Assembly: GCA_964035545.1 (NCBI GenBank)
Contig: OZ037768.1
Location: 22,026,819-22,090,818, forward strand
DNA from: Bugula neritina
Lineage: Eukaryota; Bryozoa; Gymnolaemata; Cheilostomatida; Bugulidae
Direction: 5' to 3'
DNA length: 64,000 nucleotides
Below, in pieces: positions 47,801 to 64,000 of this stretch. The notes under the pieces were generated by a model that ran no database searches, was not told the origin of the DNA, and was given only the letters and a program-made list of their open reading frames with translations. The position numbers and the translations under genes are program-made. Position 1 is the first letter of the stretch, and each line of letters starts with the position of its first letter.

Positions 47801-50800
47801 ACTAGTACTGCTACTGAGTGACTAGTACTGCTACTGAGTGACTAGTACTGCTACTGAGTGACTAGTACTGCTACTGAGTGACTAGTACTGCTACTGAGTA
47901 ACTAGTACTGCTACTGAGTGACTAGTACTGCTACTGAGTGACTAGTAGTCTTACTGAGTGAATAGTACTATTACTGAGTGACTAGTACTGCTACTGAGTG
48001 ACTAGTACTGCTACTGAGTGACTAGTAGTCTTACTGAGTGAATAGTACTATTACTGAGTGACTAGTACTCACACTGAGTGAGTAGTACTCTTACTAACGG
48101 ATCACATTGCAGGTACCTCTCAGTGTCTCTACCCCAGCAGCAAACCCAGACACTCTGGTGGCTGAACAAACAGCTGCCACAAGGTTCCTCCATCCAGATC
48201 AGTGACATCACGTCCATGTACACAGTCATCAATGTCATTGGACCAAAAGCTAGAGAGCTCATTGGTGAGCTCACTGATGTTTCGCTTAAAATAGCCGACT
48301 TCCCTCAGATGTCCGGCAAGGTGGGTTATGTTTGTTTTGAAAGAAGGTTTGAGATATGAGAAAGGTAAGGAGGTGGTGTAAGACAGTAAAGGTAAGTTGG
48401 ATGAGGTGAGAAGCTCAGAGTAATGCGGGAGAGGTGAGAGTAGGGGAGCTTAAGGCAAGCCTTTACGTATTGGAAGGGTTGAGCTATAAATAAAGTTTGG
48501 CTGTTGGCTTTTTTTATAGGGTAAGTGCTTTAAAAGCTGTGCCTGAGTTCTAATGAATAATTGTAGTAAAGGAAGTTGCCCAACTATTCATTGAAACGCC
48601 TTAAGGTGCAAGTTTGCAATAAATAACATGCATGCTCAAAAAATATATATTGGAGTTTAATAGGTCATCTAGTATATTTCACTCTGCGTTATATTTGGCT
48701 TGTTTAAAGGAAAACGTGTCGAATAACAGAAAAAGTGTGTTGAAGCCCAAAATCAGGTTCAAAAGTACTGGTTGGATTTGCTTGAAACTAGCCAAGCTCA
48801 AAAATTGTCATAAGAATGCAAAATCTATGTTAATAATTTGGCAGCGATAGAAAAAATATATCACAGGAAAACCGATTAATAGTGAATTTACCATGATTGG
48901 AAAAAAGGAATTGCATTTTCTGAAAATTAAAAATAATTCTGGTGCTAAATGGTCACATGTATGCAGTTGTCAGTATATATTACAATGCACCATAATAAAT
49001 ATAAAAATTGCGCTTTATTTTAGTTTGTAATTTAAATGAACATCTTATGGTTTAGAGTTTAGTAGCAGTAGGTGAATAACCAGAGTAATATTTAATGTTT
49101 AGGAAGATATTTGTTTGCTAACTAACACTGACCATCTCCTGACTCTGAATATATTGTAGCTTAAACTATGAGAATAAGAAACATTATTTTCTGTTGCATA
49201 AGCAAAGCGAGAAGTGTAAACATTTATCTGTTTACTAAATGCAGTGAGTTTTAGCTGTTGATTAATGTTACATTATGGTTGATTAGTCGAAACTATTTCA
49301 ATGGAAGCTAATCTAGATAAGAGTTATGGTACCAGATTGAAGATAAACAGAAGATATATTTGATGTATCATAACTTATCTAAGAGTCAATCATAAAAATG
49401 TCAACACTAGATATGCCAAGTAAAGTCAACAGTTGAGTTATCCCAGATGTGTTAGAGAAATGTCAAAAGTGGAGTTGTAATAAAAAATTTGGCTTAAAAT
49501 GCTTGTGAAAACTAAAGCTTCAAAGTAATTTCGTTTGGAAATTAGATTTCTATAAGGAAATTAGTATTGAAGCTATCAGACCTACAGGATTAGAAGATAG
49601 TTGAATATTAATAATTTTATGTCATCTTGTAATCCCTTTAGTCTCACACTTTCATATTTCTTTTGCTCTTGGTGCTTTCTAAAAGTCAGATTTGTTAAAA
49701 AGGGCTAGAATAAGGTGTGTTGCTGTAAACTTTATATTTTTTGTATTTTTTTATTTTCTTCATGTTTTAATTTGATTTAGCCATAGCACATCAAAGTTCA
49801 TAGAAAGAAAGTTGTACAATTTTTTTCTCTACTGAAATATAGAAAGGAGTTTCCAGTTTTATCACCTCAATAGAGATGACGATGTTCTCCATTCAAAGGC
49901 TTCCAAAAAGTTTCATTCTCCATCTATTCGAAATAAAAAGCCAAAAAGCAAAAATTCTCACTAGTAACAATTTGTTTATATGCATAGGAAATAACTTGAT
50001 TGTGCATGTATATAAGCTTCGTGCCTTCTGCGACATTTACTATTCCACTGAGAGAACCTTCGTTTCCTGCCAATTTTCACAGTGAAACAAAACTATTTGT
50101 TTTGGATTTTTATCACTGTTGCACAAGTTTGGTGTATAGGTCACGACCCCTGGATAAGTCTTGACCGAAATAGAAAGCTAATCAATAAAGCATTAAAACT
50201 CTCTTCTCCAAACAAGTTTCTCTGATTCACCAGATTGATAAATAATTCTACATTCAAGAGTTGCAGCTGATCAGGTTACTATCAATAAAATACAGCTAGT
50301 TGTGAGCTCTGTAATTTAAAGCCTTTCCTTATTTGTAATCATTTTCAATCTGTACATGGTAAAATGACCTGTCAACACACAATGAATGTAAATACTGGAA
50401 TCTCTGATGATAAACACACTCTGTTATGAACACACCACACATTAAAATCTAATAAATAAATGAAAGTTAATTAGTCTCCAATATCTTATTTAAGCAATTC
50501 CTATTTAAATGTATGCACTGGTAAATAAATAAAGGCAAGTCAGTTTGACAATTCTTCTTTTGCTACATTTTTATTCTAGAACACAGGCTTTTCTCAATTT
50601 CTCCATTACTGCACCTACCTCTCAAAAATTTAAAAATAAATTCACCAACTTTTACAAAACTATATAAAGCTTTGAAATGCACTGCAGTTTTCGGTGCCTT
50701 TAGCTTCCTTGGCTTTTAATATTTATTTCTCAAATTTAAATTCCATACTATATTATATTATATTAACTGAATCCTATAGAAACTAGTATTACAATAAAAC

Positions 50801-53800
50801 ATAGAAAATGAAAAACCAAGTTAAAGCATTTGTTGCTTACACCACAAATGCATTATATTTTTAATAGATAATGGCCCTAGACTAATTTTATAAAAAAAGG
50901 TGAGGTAAACATTTTTTTTAGAGCAGTAGAGTGACACACAATGTATCCGGTAGTTGAACCCCTACTGACTATTGCTGTTAGTTTAAACTGTTGGAACAAG
51001 CATCCAGTTGTGTAAGATTTGGTTTTGCTATCAGTTATGATTAAAATGATAAAATATTTCTGTTTCTACTACAAAATGGCTAAATGCCAAATATAACTAG
51101 ATCTAACTGATAAACAAGCCCAGCATCTGCATTGTGAAGTCATCTAAACTATGGTACTAAATAATGTTATTTGGGAGAATGTTGCAAAAAGGTTATTAGC
51201 ATATATTGCTGTAATTCTCATGTTATTTTTAAGCTGTCAATCAAAAAAGTGGAGCACAATATATATGAAATAATTGATTTTTCTAATGTTCTGAGTTACT
51301 GAATGAATTACCAGCCATGATCTATCATGTGACTGCACATGACTCATCATCTAGTTGTGATTGAGGAAAGTTAAGTAGAATGAGTCAATCAGAGTTGGTA
51401 GATAAACTAACAGACGAGTGCATTCAAAGTTCAACTTACTGCTCTCACTGTTTATTTAAAGAGTTTCCACACAATTTTAATACTGAATAAATTGTATGAA
51501 TAAAAATTACTAACCTGACAGTAGTAAACCGTGAATTATGTGATTATTGACAGTCAAATAATTTAAAAAATACTTCCTGCACATGGTACTGGGATTTGTC
51601 TGTCTACGATAAATGCAAATAGACTGATTAACCAAATGTCCTATTGTTGTTTTCAGTTTAGTTGAGGCAACTTTTTCGGTTACAATTATTGACAAGAGTT
51701 TGAAAAAATAGAGCTTTTCGCACCTGTCTTTGAATATTTGCTATATGTTTGCATGCAAATGTTACCTGTCATGTGTACTATAGTGATATATTTTATAGTA
51801 TTATATGCTATAGTATTATATGCTATACTGTTATATATTATAATGTTATATATTATATAATGTTGTGCACTACATTGCTATATGTTATACAATGTTATAT
51901 ATTGTATGTTATGCTATGTTGACAGCCATTGTACGTAGCCAATGCCGGTGGAGTTATAGCCATGAGACTCACTCACTCTCATGAAGATGGATTCCTTCTC
52001 TATATACCCTCTGAGGTAACCTCCACTCTTGTTACCTTTTCTTGTTCATTTGAAGAAAGAGAGAATTTTTGAGATTATAGTATCAAAATTATCACTTGCA
52101 GAAAAAAGTCAACTTTAGCTAGATTACCACAGTCGATTTTTATGATAGAGATTGGGGAAATTGTTTCAAATTTAATTTCAATTAATTTATGTTGGCCAAG
52201 AATATTTATCACAATTTAAATAATGAATAATTCTATTCTAAAGTAAGTCAACCGGAAATTCATTTACTTTATCTCTCACCACTTTACTTCAAGTGTTTTT
52301 AACGAAAAGGAAACTGATTTGGGAATTTAAACTTATTCACTGAATCTAAACACTATCACACATCTGTATCTTATCTTTCACCATCTGGCTTACATAACAC
52401 ACCACTCTGCTACTTTACAGCTCAACTTATCAGCTGAGAGGTGCTACTAGCATCCTACATATAGATATAAAATAGATGCAAAGTGGGGCATAAAATGCTG
52501 CATTGTGGGTAATTAGGATATGATGTCATTGTTAGAAGGATTTAACATGGTGAAAAATTGAAATATTTTCCTAGTTCAGAATTACCTGTGAGATAGTGTA
52601 ATTGAGTTTGTGAGGTACAAAAATGTAGATTTTCTCTTAACTTAGGTTTCTAACTACGGATTTGGTTATCAGTTTGAGATGGGTGTAGCTTTAATTTAAC
52701 GGCCCACAGCTTTCTCTTCTCAGAAACTAGATCCACTCATCTGTAACTCTGTCTTACATAATCTTACCAGTTCTCTAACCTCACTGGTGAATTCATGTAA
52801 ACATCAGTCACCATGGCCACTGTTACTATAAACTATCGCACTTGAACATCACCTCTACAGAACGTAGAAACCTTTTTATATCAAAAATAGACGAAACCTA
52901 CAGTACATTATAGGTTTTGATTTGTATACAGCAATGCATCGCAACTCATCGCTGGTGGTTGTTGAGATTTCTAAGTTACTATCTCTTCTGATATGATATT
53001 GTAACTTGTGTTCACCAGATTGAGTTCTATAACATGAACCCAATAACTTCAGTGCACTAATTGTATTGGTACTCCTGTTCTTGTTAACAATGTTTAATCT
53101 AGGAATAGAAGTGATAGGGAAAGATAAGGTGCGCTTTTAGTATGGTGAATCAGCTGTTAGGGATCTTATCAGTCCACTCCCTGAGATCTTCAACAGAGTG
53201 TGGTCTGCTACTATTTAATGCGACAGTAAACGGGCTATTGCATAATAGTAGTGAAAATGCTACTCAGTTGTCCACAATGACTATCTTTTAAATCTGTTAT
53301 TTTGATTAAAAAGACAGTTTGAAGTGAATTTAGTGTCTTTACTATAAATGAAATGTTAAATTGAGGAAAAGGTGTAAGTAAATAGTTTTTTCATATCGAT
53401 GTACACCAAATGCTATACAACTGGGAAATATGGACATATTTACTGCATTATTTATAAATAAAAAGGTTTTTCTTTGTTTTAGAAGCAGTAACAAAGACAT
53501 TTCAATAGCTTAAATTCTTTAATCTTTAAAATGTTTTCTGGGTTAAAATTCTAAAACACATGTTTTTGCAAAATTTCTTGTTTAAGGACGGGTGGGGGAG
53601 AGGCCACCCTCATAACAGTGTCTTCACATAGCCAGGTTTCCTTGTAGTATTCACTGCACGTGTACGACACGCTGATGGAGGTGGGTAGAGACTACGGTGT
53701 CAGGAATGCAGGCTACTTTGCTCTACGCTCTCTTAGAACTGAGTGGTTCTTCGCGTACTGGGGGACAGATCTCACCTCCCAAGTCACCCCCCTGGAGTGT

Positions 53801-55292
53801 GGCAGAGATCAGAGGTGTAAGTTAAGTGTAAGTAGAGTGTATATTACTTCTTATTTAGTAAAAGTACCATCAGTTATGTTTATTCAAGATAAAAGTTGAC
53901 ATAAGCCCCACAATTTACTAAAACAAGTTCCACAAACAGCTTATATTCTGTGAACCATTTCAATCGAAATTATGTCTGATTGAAAAAAGAACTCCTGGCT
54001 GGAAATTCTTAGTATTGTTGAAACAGAAGAGTTTTGCTCTGAAATTTTTGCAGTATTGGAATAAATGGCTGCCATTTATGTATAATAGAATAGGATTATG
54101 CCTGGAGATGGCATAGCAGCTACAGCTAATAGCCATTACAAGATAACATTTTCCTTATCTGCTGGTGGTTTCAGAGTAGATTGTTGCTTGGCCCTTCCAT
54201 TGTGATGTTAGAGTTTAGGAATTCTGACTATTATATGTGGCAGTTTTATCAGTGTTTTTGTTTACACAAATCAGCTGACTGCACTGGCCTGGGCTGGCTC
54301 TCTCTCTCTGCACAACTGTCAGCTGCTGCAGCAGCAGTGCAAGGGCTGCATTACACCATATCATGCCCAGCTATCATGATTATATTTATGCTCATCAATA
54401 TTCTGTTTTTATTTGTTTTCTAGTCAGCCCATGCTGTTGATATTGTTTATGGAAGATGTAATTGAAATATAATAACACCAGAGATATTATTATATTCTTG
54501 TGTGATATTGTGACATTTGATGTGCATTGAATGAGTGTTTACCAAATTTGAGGTCAGTTTCTAGGTTGACACCAGCTGCACATGTGGGGCTGTATTTCCA
54601 GTGTGTATGTAGTTTATGTACCAAGTTACCACTGCCCCCCAAATCCCAATTTATTATTATTTATGGCAAAGTCCAGCTTTGGAAAAATTGGCAATATTCT
54701 CTCCAGATTGGTTTCAGATTGTGGAGTTATAATGGACTAGTAATGATGTTGTTGAGATGTTTACACTGAATTGTAAAGTTGCCAACTGTCCAGCACCATG
54801 GCTTTCACATGCAGTCAGTCAGTGTCCAGGCATATAACGATACAAAGCATATAACATTGCAGAACATATAATATTACAGAGCATATAATATTACAGAGCG
54901 GGATGGATTTCATTGGCCGAGATGCGCTGATGAGGCAGCGACAAGAAGGAATCAAGAAGAAGTTTGTCATGTTAACTCTGGACGACCATGACATAGCAAC
55001 TGACAACTTCCCCTGGCAAGGCGAACCTATTCTACGTAACGGGAAGTACGTCGGTAACGTGACGAGTAGTGCCTACGGGTACACTCTGGAGAGACAGGTG
55101 TGTCTGGGCTACATCACCAACTGTGAAAGTGCAGAAGGTACTGTAACAATGTCCTACATCACTGACAAAGCTGCTAACTACCAAGTCGCTATTGGAAACA
55201 AGTTATTCTCAGCCACGATGCACGCTTACCCTCCGAAAATTGTAACCCCAGACTATGGATTTTATCATCCCTCAAAAAAGATGGGCACTTGA
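35850..55292 (+). CDS. PDPR: Pyruvate dehydrogenase phosphatase regulatory subunit-like protein
   Basis: Seventeen exons: 35850-35931, 36135-36312, 36834-36961, 37307-37388, 40010-40173, 40393-40520, 40622-40736, 40942-41100, 41516-41640, 45002-45194, 45333-45506, 45807-45940, 46489-46640, 48113-48320, 51926-52015, 53648-53827, 54897-55292. All phases match, giving 895 residues (human PDPR is about the same length). Residues 1-27 are Arg/Lys-rich like a mitochondrial presequence. The FAD-binding GGGIVG is at 60-65, an FAD oxidoreductase domain runs to about 430, and GcvT/aminomethyltransferase-like domains follow (GTYENDC at 590-596; FIGRDAL in the last exon). The relatives DMGDH and sarcosine dehydrogenase bind FAD covalently through a His in a WH-AG motif. 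Here the motif is SYSAG (Tyr95), and PDPR also lacks that His. With DDHD, YVGNVTSSAYGY and TPLECGRD this favours PDPR. PDPR regulates the Mg-dependent phosphatase that reactivates pyruvate dehydrogenase in the matrix. Confidence 0.94.
36540..36833. repeat. Imperfect ~60-bp repeat abutting PDPR exon 3
   Basis: Diverged units share CAGTATAATTTTGTTATAC, ATCTACRGTATAG and GTATATT. The last reads CTACTGTATAATTTTATAG, whose final AG is the exon 3 acceptor (exon starts 36834). Confidence 0.6.
37775..40022. repeat. 32-bp minisatellite, about 70 copies, ending in PDPR exon 5
   Basis: The unit is 32 bp, beginning GTATATTAGTRCTGTAG and ending TTATACTATATGCAG. It repeats head-to-tail over about 2.24 kb with few substitutions, chiefly A/G in AGTRCTG, plus rarer TATTTTAG, CTGTATG and GTATACAGG variants. 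A higher-order repeat of nine units (288 bp) is visible: TATTTTAG variants at 37961 and 38249 and CTGTATG variants at 38081 and 38369 are both 288 bp apart. It fills most of PDPR intron 4 (37389-40009). The final copy contains the exon 5 acceptor, TATATGCAG|GTATATTGG, so the array runs 13 bp into coding sequence. Confidence 0.95.
40180..40250. repeat. 23-bp tandem repeat after PDPR exon 5
   Basis: Three to four copies of a CTCTCTACTATCTACAYTGAG-type unit begin within ten bases of the exon 5 donor (40174). Confidence 0.8.
40785..40912. repeat. 23-bp tandem repeat in PDPR intron 7
   Basis: About five copies of ACTCAAGAGAGAGACTTGTA plus three bases, between the exon 7 donor and exon 8. Confidence 0.88.
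42407..42420 (-). terminator. Candidate poly(A) signal of the nested HMG gene
   Basis: Overlapping AATAAA hexamers on the minus strand, about 110 bases after the stop codon at 42526. Confidence 0.4.
42526..44022 (-). CDS. HMG-box protein with histone H1-like tail, nested in PDPR intron 9
   Basis: Three exons, 44022-43868, 43713-43511 and 43394-42526, join with phases 2 and 1 to 408 residues. Residues about 8-57 resemble an HMG box, a minor-groove DNA-bending fold: GYKLFAQLYKRKR, a Lys/Glu-rich helix, then SHWRAMTSEQKKRYGNEA, which matches the helix-3 pattern (W--M---EK--Y---A). A Ser/Arg stretch (SRTPKRSRGHRHYSSSRSPS) follows, then a Tyr/Ser/Thr/Asp-rich segment (about 127-165), then about 190 residues rich in Lys, Ser, Thr and Ala with few hydrophobics, like the tail of histone H1 or sperm basic proteins. 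The C-terminus is acidic and Pro-rich. A nuclear chromatin role is inferred; sperm chromatin is one possibility. The whole gene lies within one PDPR intron on the opposite strand. Confidence 0.82.
44600..44712. repeat. Repeat of donor-like TCAGGTAATAC
   Basis: Short units alternate between CTCAGGTAATACT and CTCAAGTAATACT about eight times. Each resembles a 5' splice site (CAG|GTAAT). It lies in PDPR intron 9, about 300 bp before exon 10. Confidence 0.75.
45205..45315. repeat. (ACT)n trinucleotide repeat filling PDPR intron 10
   Basis: Intron 10 is only 138 bp (45195-45332), and nearly all of it is interrupted ACT/TAC repeat. A TAG soon after the donor would stop translation if it were retained. 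Confidence 0.9.
45531..45776 (+). mobile_element. tRNA-derived SINE with 16-bp target duplication
   Basis: The 214-bp body (45547-45760) begins GGGAGCAGCCGTGGTGTAGT, with an A box (TGGTGTAGTGGTTAGAGC) and a B box (GGTTTGAATCCC) as in tRNA genes. A tRNA-unrelated body follows, ending GACTATAAACCCACGAGAG plus a T run. It is flanked by an exact 16-bp direct repeat, TATGTATCACTGTGAT, at 45531-45546 and 45761-45776. It sits in PDPR intron 11, in the same orientation as the gene, 30 bp before exon 12. The perfect duplication marks a recent insertion. Confidence 0.95.
46816..47009. repeat. 30-bp pyrimidine-rich minisatellite
   Basis: About six units of CACCCCCTTCCCCCTGTAAT plus TTCTAGTATA (one enlarged to 36 bp) lie in PDPR intron 13. 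The minus strand carries repeated GGGGGAAGGGGG and could form G-quadruplexes. Each unit also ends in a polypyrimidine-tract-plus-CTAG arrangement. Confidence 0.9.
47655..48098. repeat. 20-bp minisatellite, about 22 copies
   Basis: ACTAGTACTGCTACTGAGTG repeats with an exact 20-bp period and a few C/T, G/A and AGTC variants. It ends 15 bp before PDPR exon 14. Each unit contains the palindrome ACTAGT and the half palindrome AGTACT. Confidence 0.95.
48321..51774. other. PDPR intron 14
   Basis: AT-rich intron sequence with a partial MITE at 50551-50617. No nested gene was found on either strand. Confidence 0.45.
50551..50617. mobile_element. MITE fragment, copy C
   Basis: In reverse orientation it matches the left half of the element at 1342-1504: the complement of CTCCATTACTGCACCTACCT, then GAGAAAAGCCTGTGTTC, then ATGTAGCAAAAGAAG. 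The other end is absent. Confidence 0.5.
51775..51925. repeat. Degenerate TGTTATATATTATA repeat before PDPR exon 15
   Basis: Loose units of ATAGTATTATATGCTATA and AATGTTATATATTATA run to TATGCTATGTTGACAG, the exon 15 acceptor (exon starts 51926). The pyrimidine tract expected before an acceptor is replaced by this repeat. Confidence 0.7.
52016..53647. other. PDPR intron 15
   Basis: Non-coding AT-rich sequence; nothing further recognised. Confidence 0.4.
54831..54898. repeat. 17-bp tandem repeat, four copies, ending in PDPR exon 17
   Basis: Units start at 54831, 54848, 54865 and 54882. The last two are identical, CATATAATATTACAGAG. The acceptor is the ACAG of the last unit, so exon 17 begins with its final AG. 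The third unit offers the same acceptor 17 bp upstream. Confidence 0.88.
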
Positions 55293-57785
55293 GTCTGTTG
55301 TTGCTTTAAGTTTTTATTTGGTTTGTGTCTCAATTTATTGCGTTGTACATACCTTTTTGTTTGATTTTTAACTATTATATTTATTTTTTCTAATATATGA
55401 GTTGATAAACCATGGTCTAAGTTATTGTCTCTTTATATACCTACAGGGCTTGTTTTATTATGGCTAAACATATGCTGGAAGTTTTTCTGCATAAACTAGT
55501 CAATCCAGATATGATCCTGTTGTTTTGTTTCTAAAAATATACAGTTTATCAAGTCTTTTGTTTCAGCTACTTTTTGTGGCACCCGAAGGAGATTATTTAA
55601 TCTAGAAGTTATCATTTTGTGTTGATTTTCTTCAATGTTTGATAAATTGTTGGACTGTAAAATTTTCAGGTTGCTTCAATTTTTATGTCGGTTTTCAAGT
55701 TATGGAAAAAAAAATAAATCAAATAGAAACAACATTGTTGAAAAACCAGTTTCTGCATCATTGAAAATATTAGACTGTAACCAGTATTCACTGTATGTGC
55801 AGTTGCAGCCATTTTCTTTTTTTAGCTTATAGGTTAAATTTTGTGTAGAATTTGTAGTCACCAAATTTTAAAGGCTATTTTCAAATTTTATACGAAGAAA
55901 CGAGGTTCATATGGCTTTGCATTTAAAAATACCAGCTATATGGTTAAATTTGATTTAGAAGATGACATTATAAATGGTTATTATAGCTTTAGATCAGAGT
56001 AAATAGGATGATGTTACAGTCTTGTAGGCGGAATAGCTTATGCTACTTTCATGTGGGCATTGATGAGCTGATGGAGCAAAAAATAAAAATCAAGAAAAAA
56101 AAGTAACTAGGCATGGTAAATCAATTAAAACACTATAGAATGTAAACCAGTATGTTACTACATTAAAACAGCTAAGTTGTTCGTTGAAATCTAGGAGATC
56201 TAGCTATGAAATATAAATCAAAATAAAACAATAAATCGCCATACATATTGCTGGCCACTTCTTACTGTTTTATCATTTACAGACAATTGGCAGAAACTAA
56301 ATATTTATAATGCTTAATAAATATATTATTTGCCATCTACTATTTGTATGGTTACAAATATTATTATCAAGTACGATGCTTTGATGCTCTAAGAGATATT
56401 TGCAGGATAAATATCTTAAGCCAAGTCTAGTAATGTTAACTCACCACTGTTGCTAAAATGAAGACTGCCAGACCTATATAAACTGTCCAGTCAGCCTTAA
56501 GAAGAGAGACTAAACTGACCGTTAAATAAAGTTTTAATACTAAGCTTCCCAGCTTGTAACTAAAATAGCTATGCATAGCTTTTAGCTTTATTTTTAAGGT
56601 AAAAATGGCACAAAAAAGAGGAAAATTTTTTGATTATCATTGAAAGAACTATTTTGTCTTTATTGGGTTTGCAAATGGATGCAAAAAGTTTGTTTTTCTT
56701 GTAAAAACTGTTGTTAGTTTTCTAAAAAAAGTTATAATTGTAACCATAGATCTATCAGACTACAGAAAGTCTATCTTCATCATAGACTTTTTACACAGGA
56801 TACGGACTAGTAAAATTTGTGTAGCAACTAGTGGTGATGATTAACCTTCAAGATATTGATGGCCACTTTTGAGTGAAACTTGGTGCATATTGAACAATAT
56901 TTGTTAGATATGAACTATGCCAATTTTATAAGGAAAACTGCCTTTATTGCCATCAGCACCATATTTCATCACTGAGTCACATCATTATTTTGCTAGTGCA
57001 TTGTCTATTGTTGTCAACTGTCATTACTAAATTACATTTCATGTGGCAGCAATTGGCAGCCAGGAGTAATTTCTGGTCAACATGATATATTTGGCACAGT
57101 TTATAAATTTCTTCTACAATAAAAAGCATTTAGAATAAATACACTATATCTGCTGAGCACTATACATAAGCTACTTCAAGTGCGGTATATAAAAATAATA
57201 TAAAATTTGATTATAAAACATTTAAAGCAGATTAAAACTAAAATATAAATGCTGTTTGCGTGACCAGTCCTCTAAACTGATAATGAATTTTGATTGGATA
57301 AGAAGCACCTCATGTTTCCACAGCATATCAAAATATATGAAACAATATTAAAATTGCATAGAATAAGGTCAAGTAGAAATGCTAGTCAGTTTTCAAGGTT
57401 ACTATGCATTGGTCAGAGTAAAACCTACAGTGTCAAATAACTATATAAAATAGAGCCACATGAACTAACTAGTTAGAATTATACATTTTTCTAATGATAT
57501 AGAAATTTATATAAAGCTAAAATTGACAATAAATGAGCTCATGATATCAAATTAGTATATAAAATTATATAATTTGTACAAAATTGCATTGGTTACTTGC
57601 ATGATATCTTAAGTAATGAAGTATTGAATGAACAGAATATAAAGTAGTGTAGTACATTGTACATGTTAAGTGACAAACAGCAACGCTGTGTATATGTAGT
57701 GTGTTTATAATATAGTGTGTGTAGTGCGCACACAAGACAGTATATGTTACAGTGTGATATTATGACTGGTAAGTAATGATTGACT
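55293..57785. other. Intergenic region between PDPR and HNF4
   Basis: The two genes converge here. A candidate PDPR poly(A) signal (AATAAA) is at 55713-55718. No exon or element was recognised in the rest. Confidence 0.45.
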
Positions 57786-63726
<5,941 letters not shown>

Positions 63727-63915
63727 CTGAAACACACGGAGACAAATTCTCATCAGAAAGTTCAGTCAGTTTTATAAAAACTTACATTATAGATTCACCT
63801 GGTTAAGATGGCAGTCGGACGAGTGATAGAGTATTACAGAGTATTGTAGGAACTTGGTCAGAGTTGAAAATAAGAAAGTGAAGGGTTGGAAGGCGAAAAT
63901 GAGAACTGTAACAAA

Positions 63916-64000
63916 GTAGTACTCAGTCACAGTGAGTAACTGTGATAGAGTAGTACTCAGTCGCAGTGAGTCACTGTGATAGAGTAGTACTCAGTCGCAG
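63916..64000. repeat. 34-bp tandem repeat cut by the window edge
   Basis: AGTAGTACTCAGTCRCAGTG, AGTMACTGTGATAG: two full units and a partial third reach base 64000, in the intron upstream of the first visible HNF4 exon. Confidence 0.88.

Noticed and set aside
54181-54423. Plus-strand open frame with hydrophobic C-terminus
   Set aside because: It lies inside PDPR intron 16, without homology or splice support.
35850-55292. Assignment as sarcosine or dimethylglycine dehydrogenase
   Set aside because: The domain layout is shared, but the FAD-linking His is replaced by Tyr95, and many C-terminal motifs (FIGRDAL, LDDHD, TSSAYGY) agree better with PDPR.

Overview
The window is animal nuclear DNA: AT-rich, GT-AG introns, long intergenic gaps, tRNA-derived SINEs, a decayed LINE and many minisatellites. 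Every gene was assembled by hand from short exons, matching splice sites and codon phase. An HNF4 nuclear receptor, a PDPR-type mitochondrial flavoprotein and small secreted VWA proteins point to an invertebrate metazoan. A lophotrochozoan is my guess, but the sequence alone does not prove a phylum.

Layout. (1) 870-9183, minus: an unrecognised helical protein in nine exons, with one junction unresolved. (2) 12287-17371 and 20268-23047, plus: two tandem paralogous genes, each coding a signal peptide and one von Willebrand A domain, with identical intron phases (1-0-1-1). The first keeps the metal-binding (MIDAS) residues; the second has lost at least two. (3) 29802-31658, minus: SEC61B, a complete 96-residue Sec61 beta subunit in four exons, the first coding exon being only the ATG. 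(4) About 32600-33083, minus: a LINE reverse-transcriptase tail, frameshifted. (5) 35850-55292, plus: a 17-exon gene for an 895-residue PDPR-like protein (pyruvate dehydrogenase phosphatase regulatory subunit). (6) 42526-44022, minus, nested in PDPR intron 9: a three-exon, 408-residue HMG-box protein with an H1-like Lys/Ser/Thr/Ala-rich tail. (7) 57786-63726, minus: an HNF4-type nuclear receptor whose first exon(s) lie beyond the right edge. It has a candidate alternative last exon at 58982-59085.

The genes look functionally unrelated: lineage-specific secreted VWA proteins, ER translocation, control of mitochondrial pyruvate oxidation, chromatin, and metabolic transcription.

The most unusual feature is the relation of tandem repeats to splice sites. 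In PDPR introns 2, 4, 14 and 16 and intron 2 of the first VWA gene, a tandem array ends on the 3' splice site. In the clearest cases the last repeat unit is the acceptor and supplies the first exon bases. The extreme case is a 2.2 kb array of about 70 copies of a 32-bp unit (37775-40022). Every copy carries the acceptor-like TATGCAG|GTATATT, and only the last copy is joined to a conserved exon.
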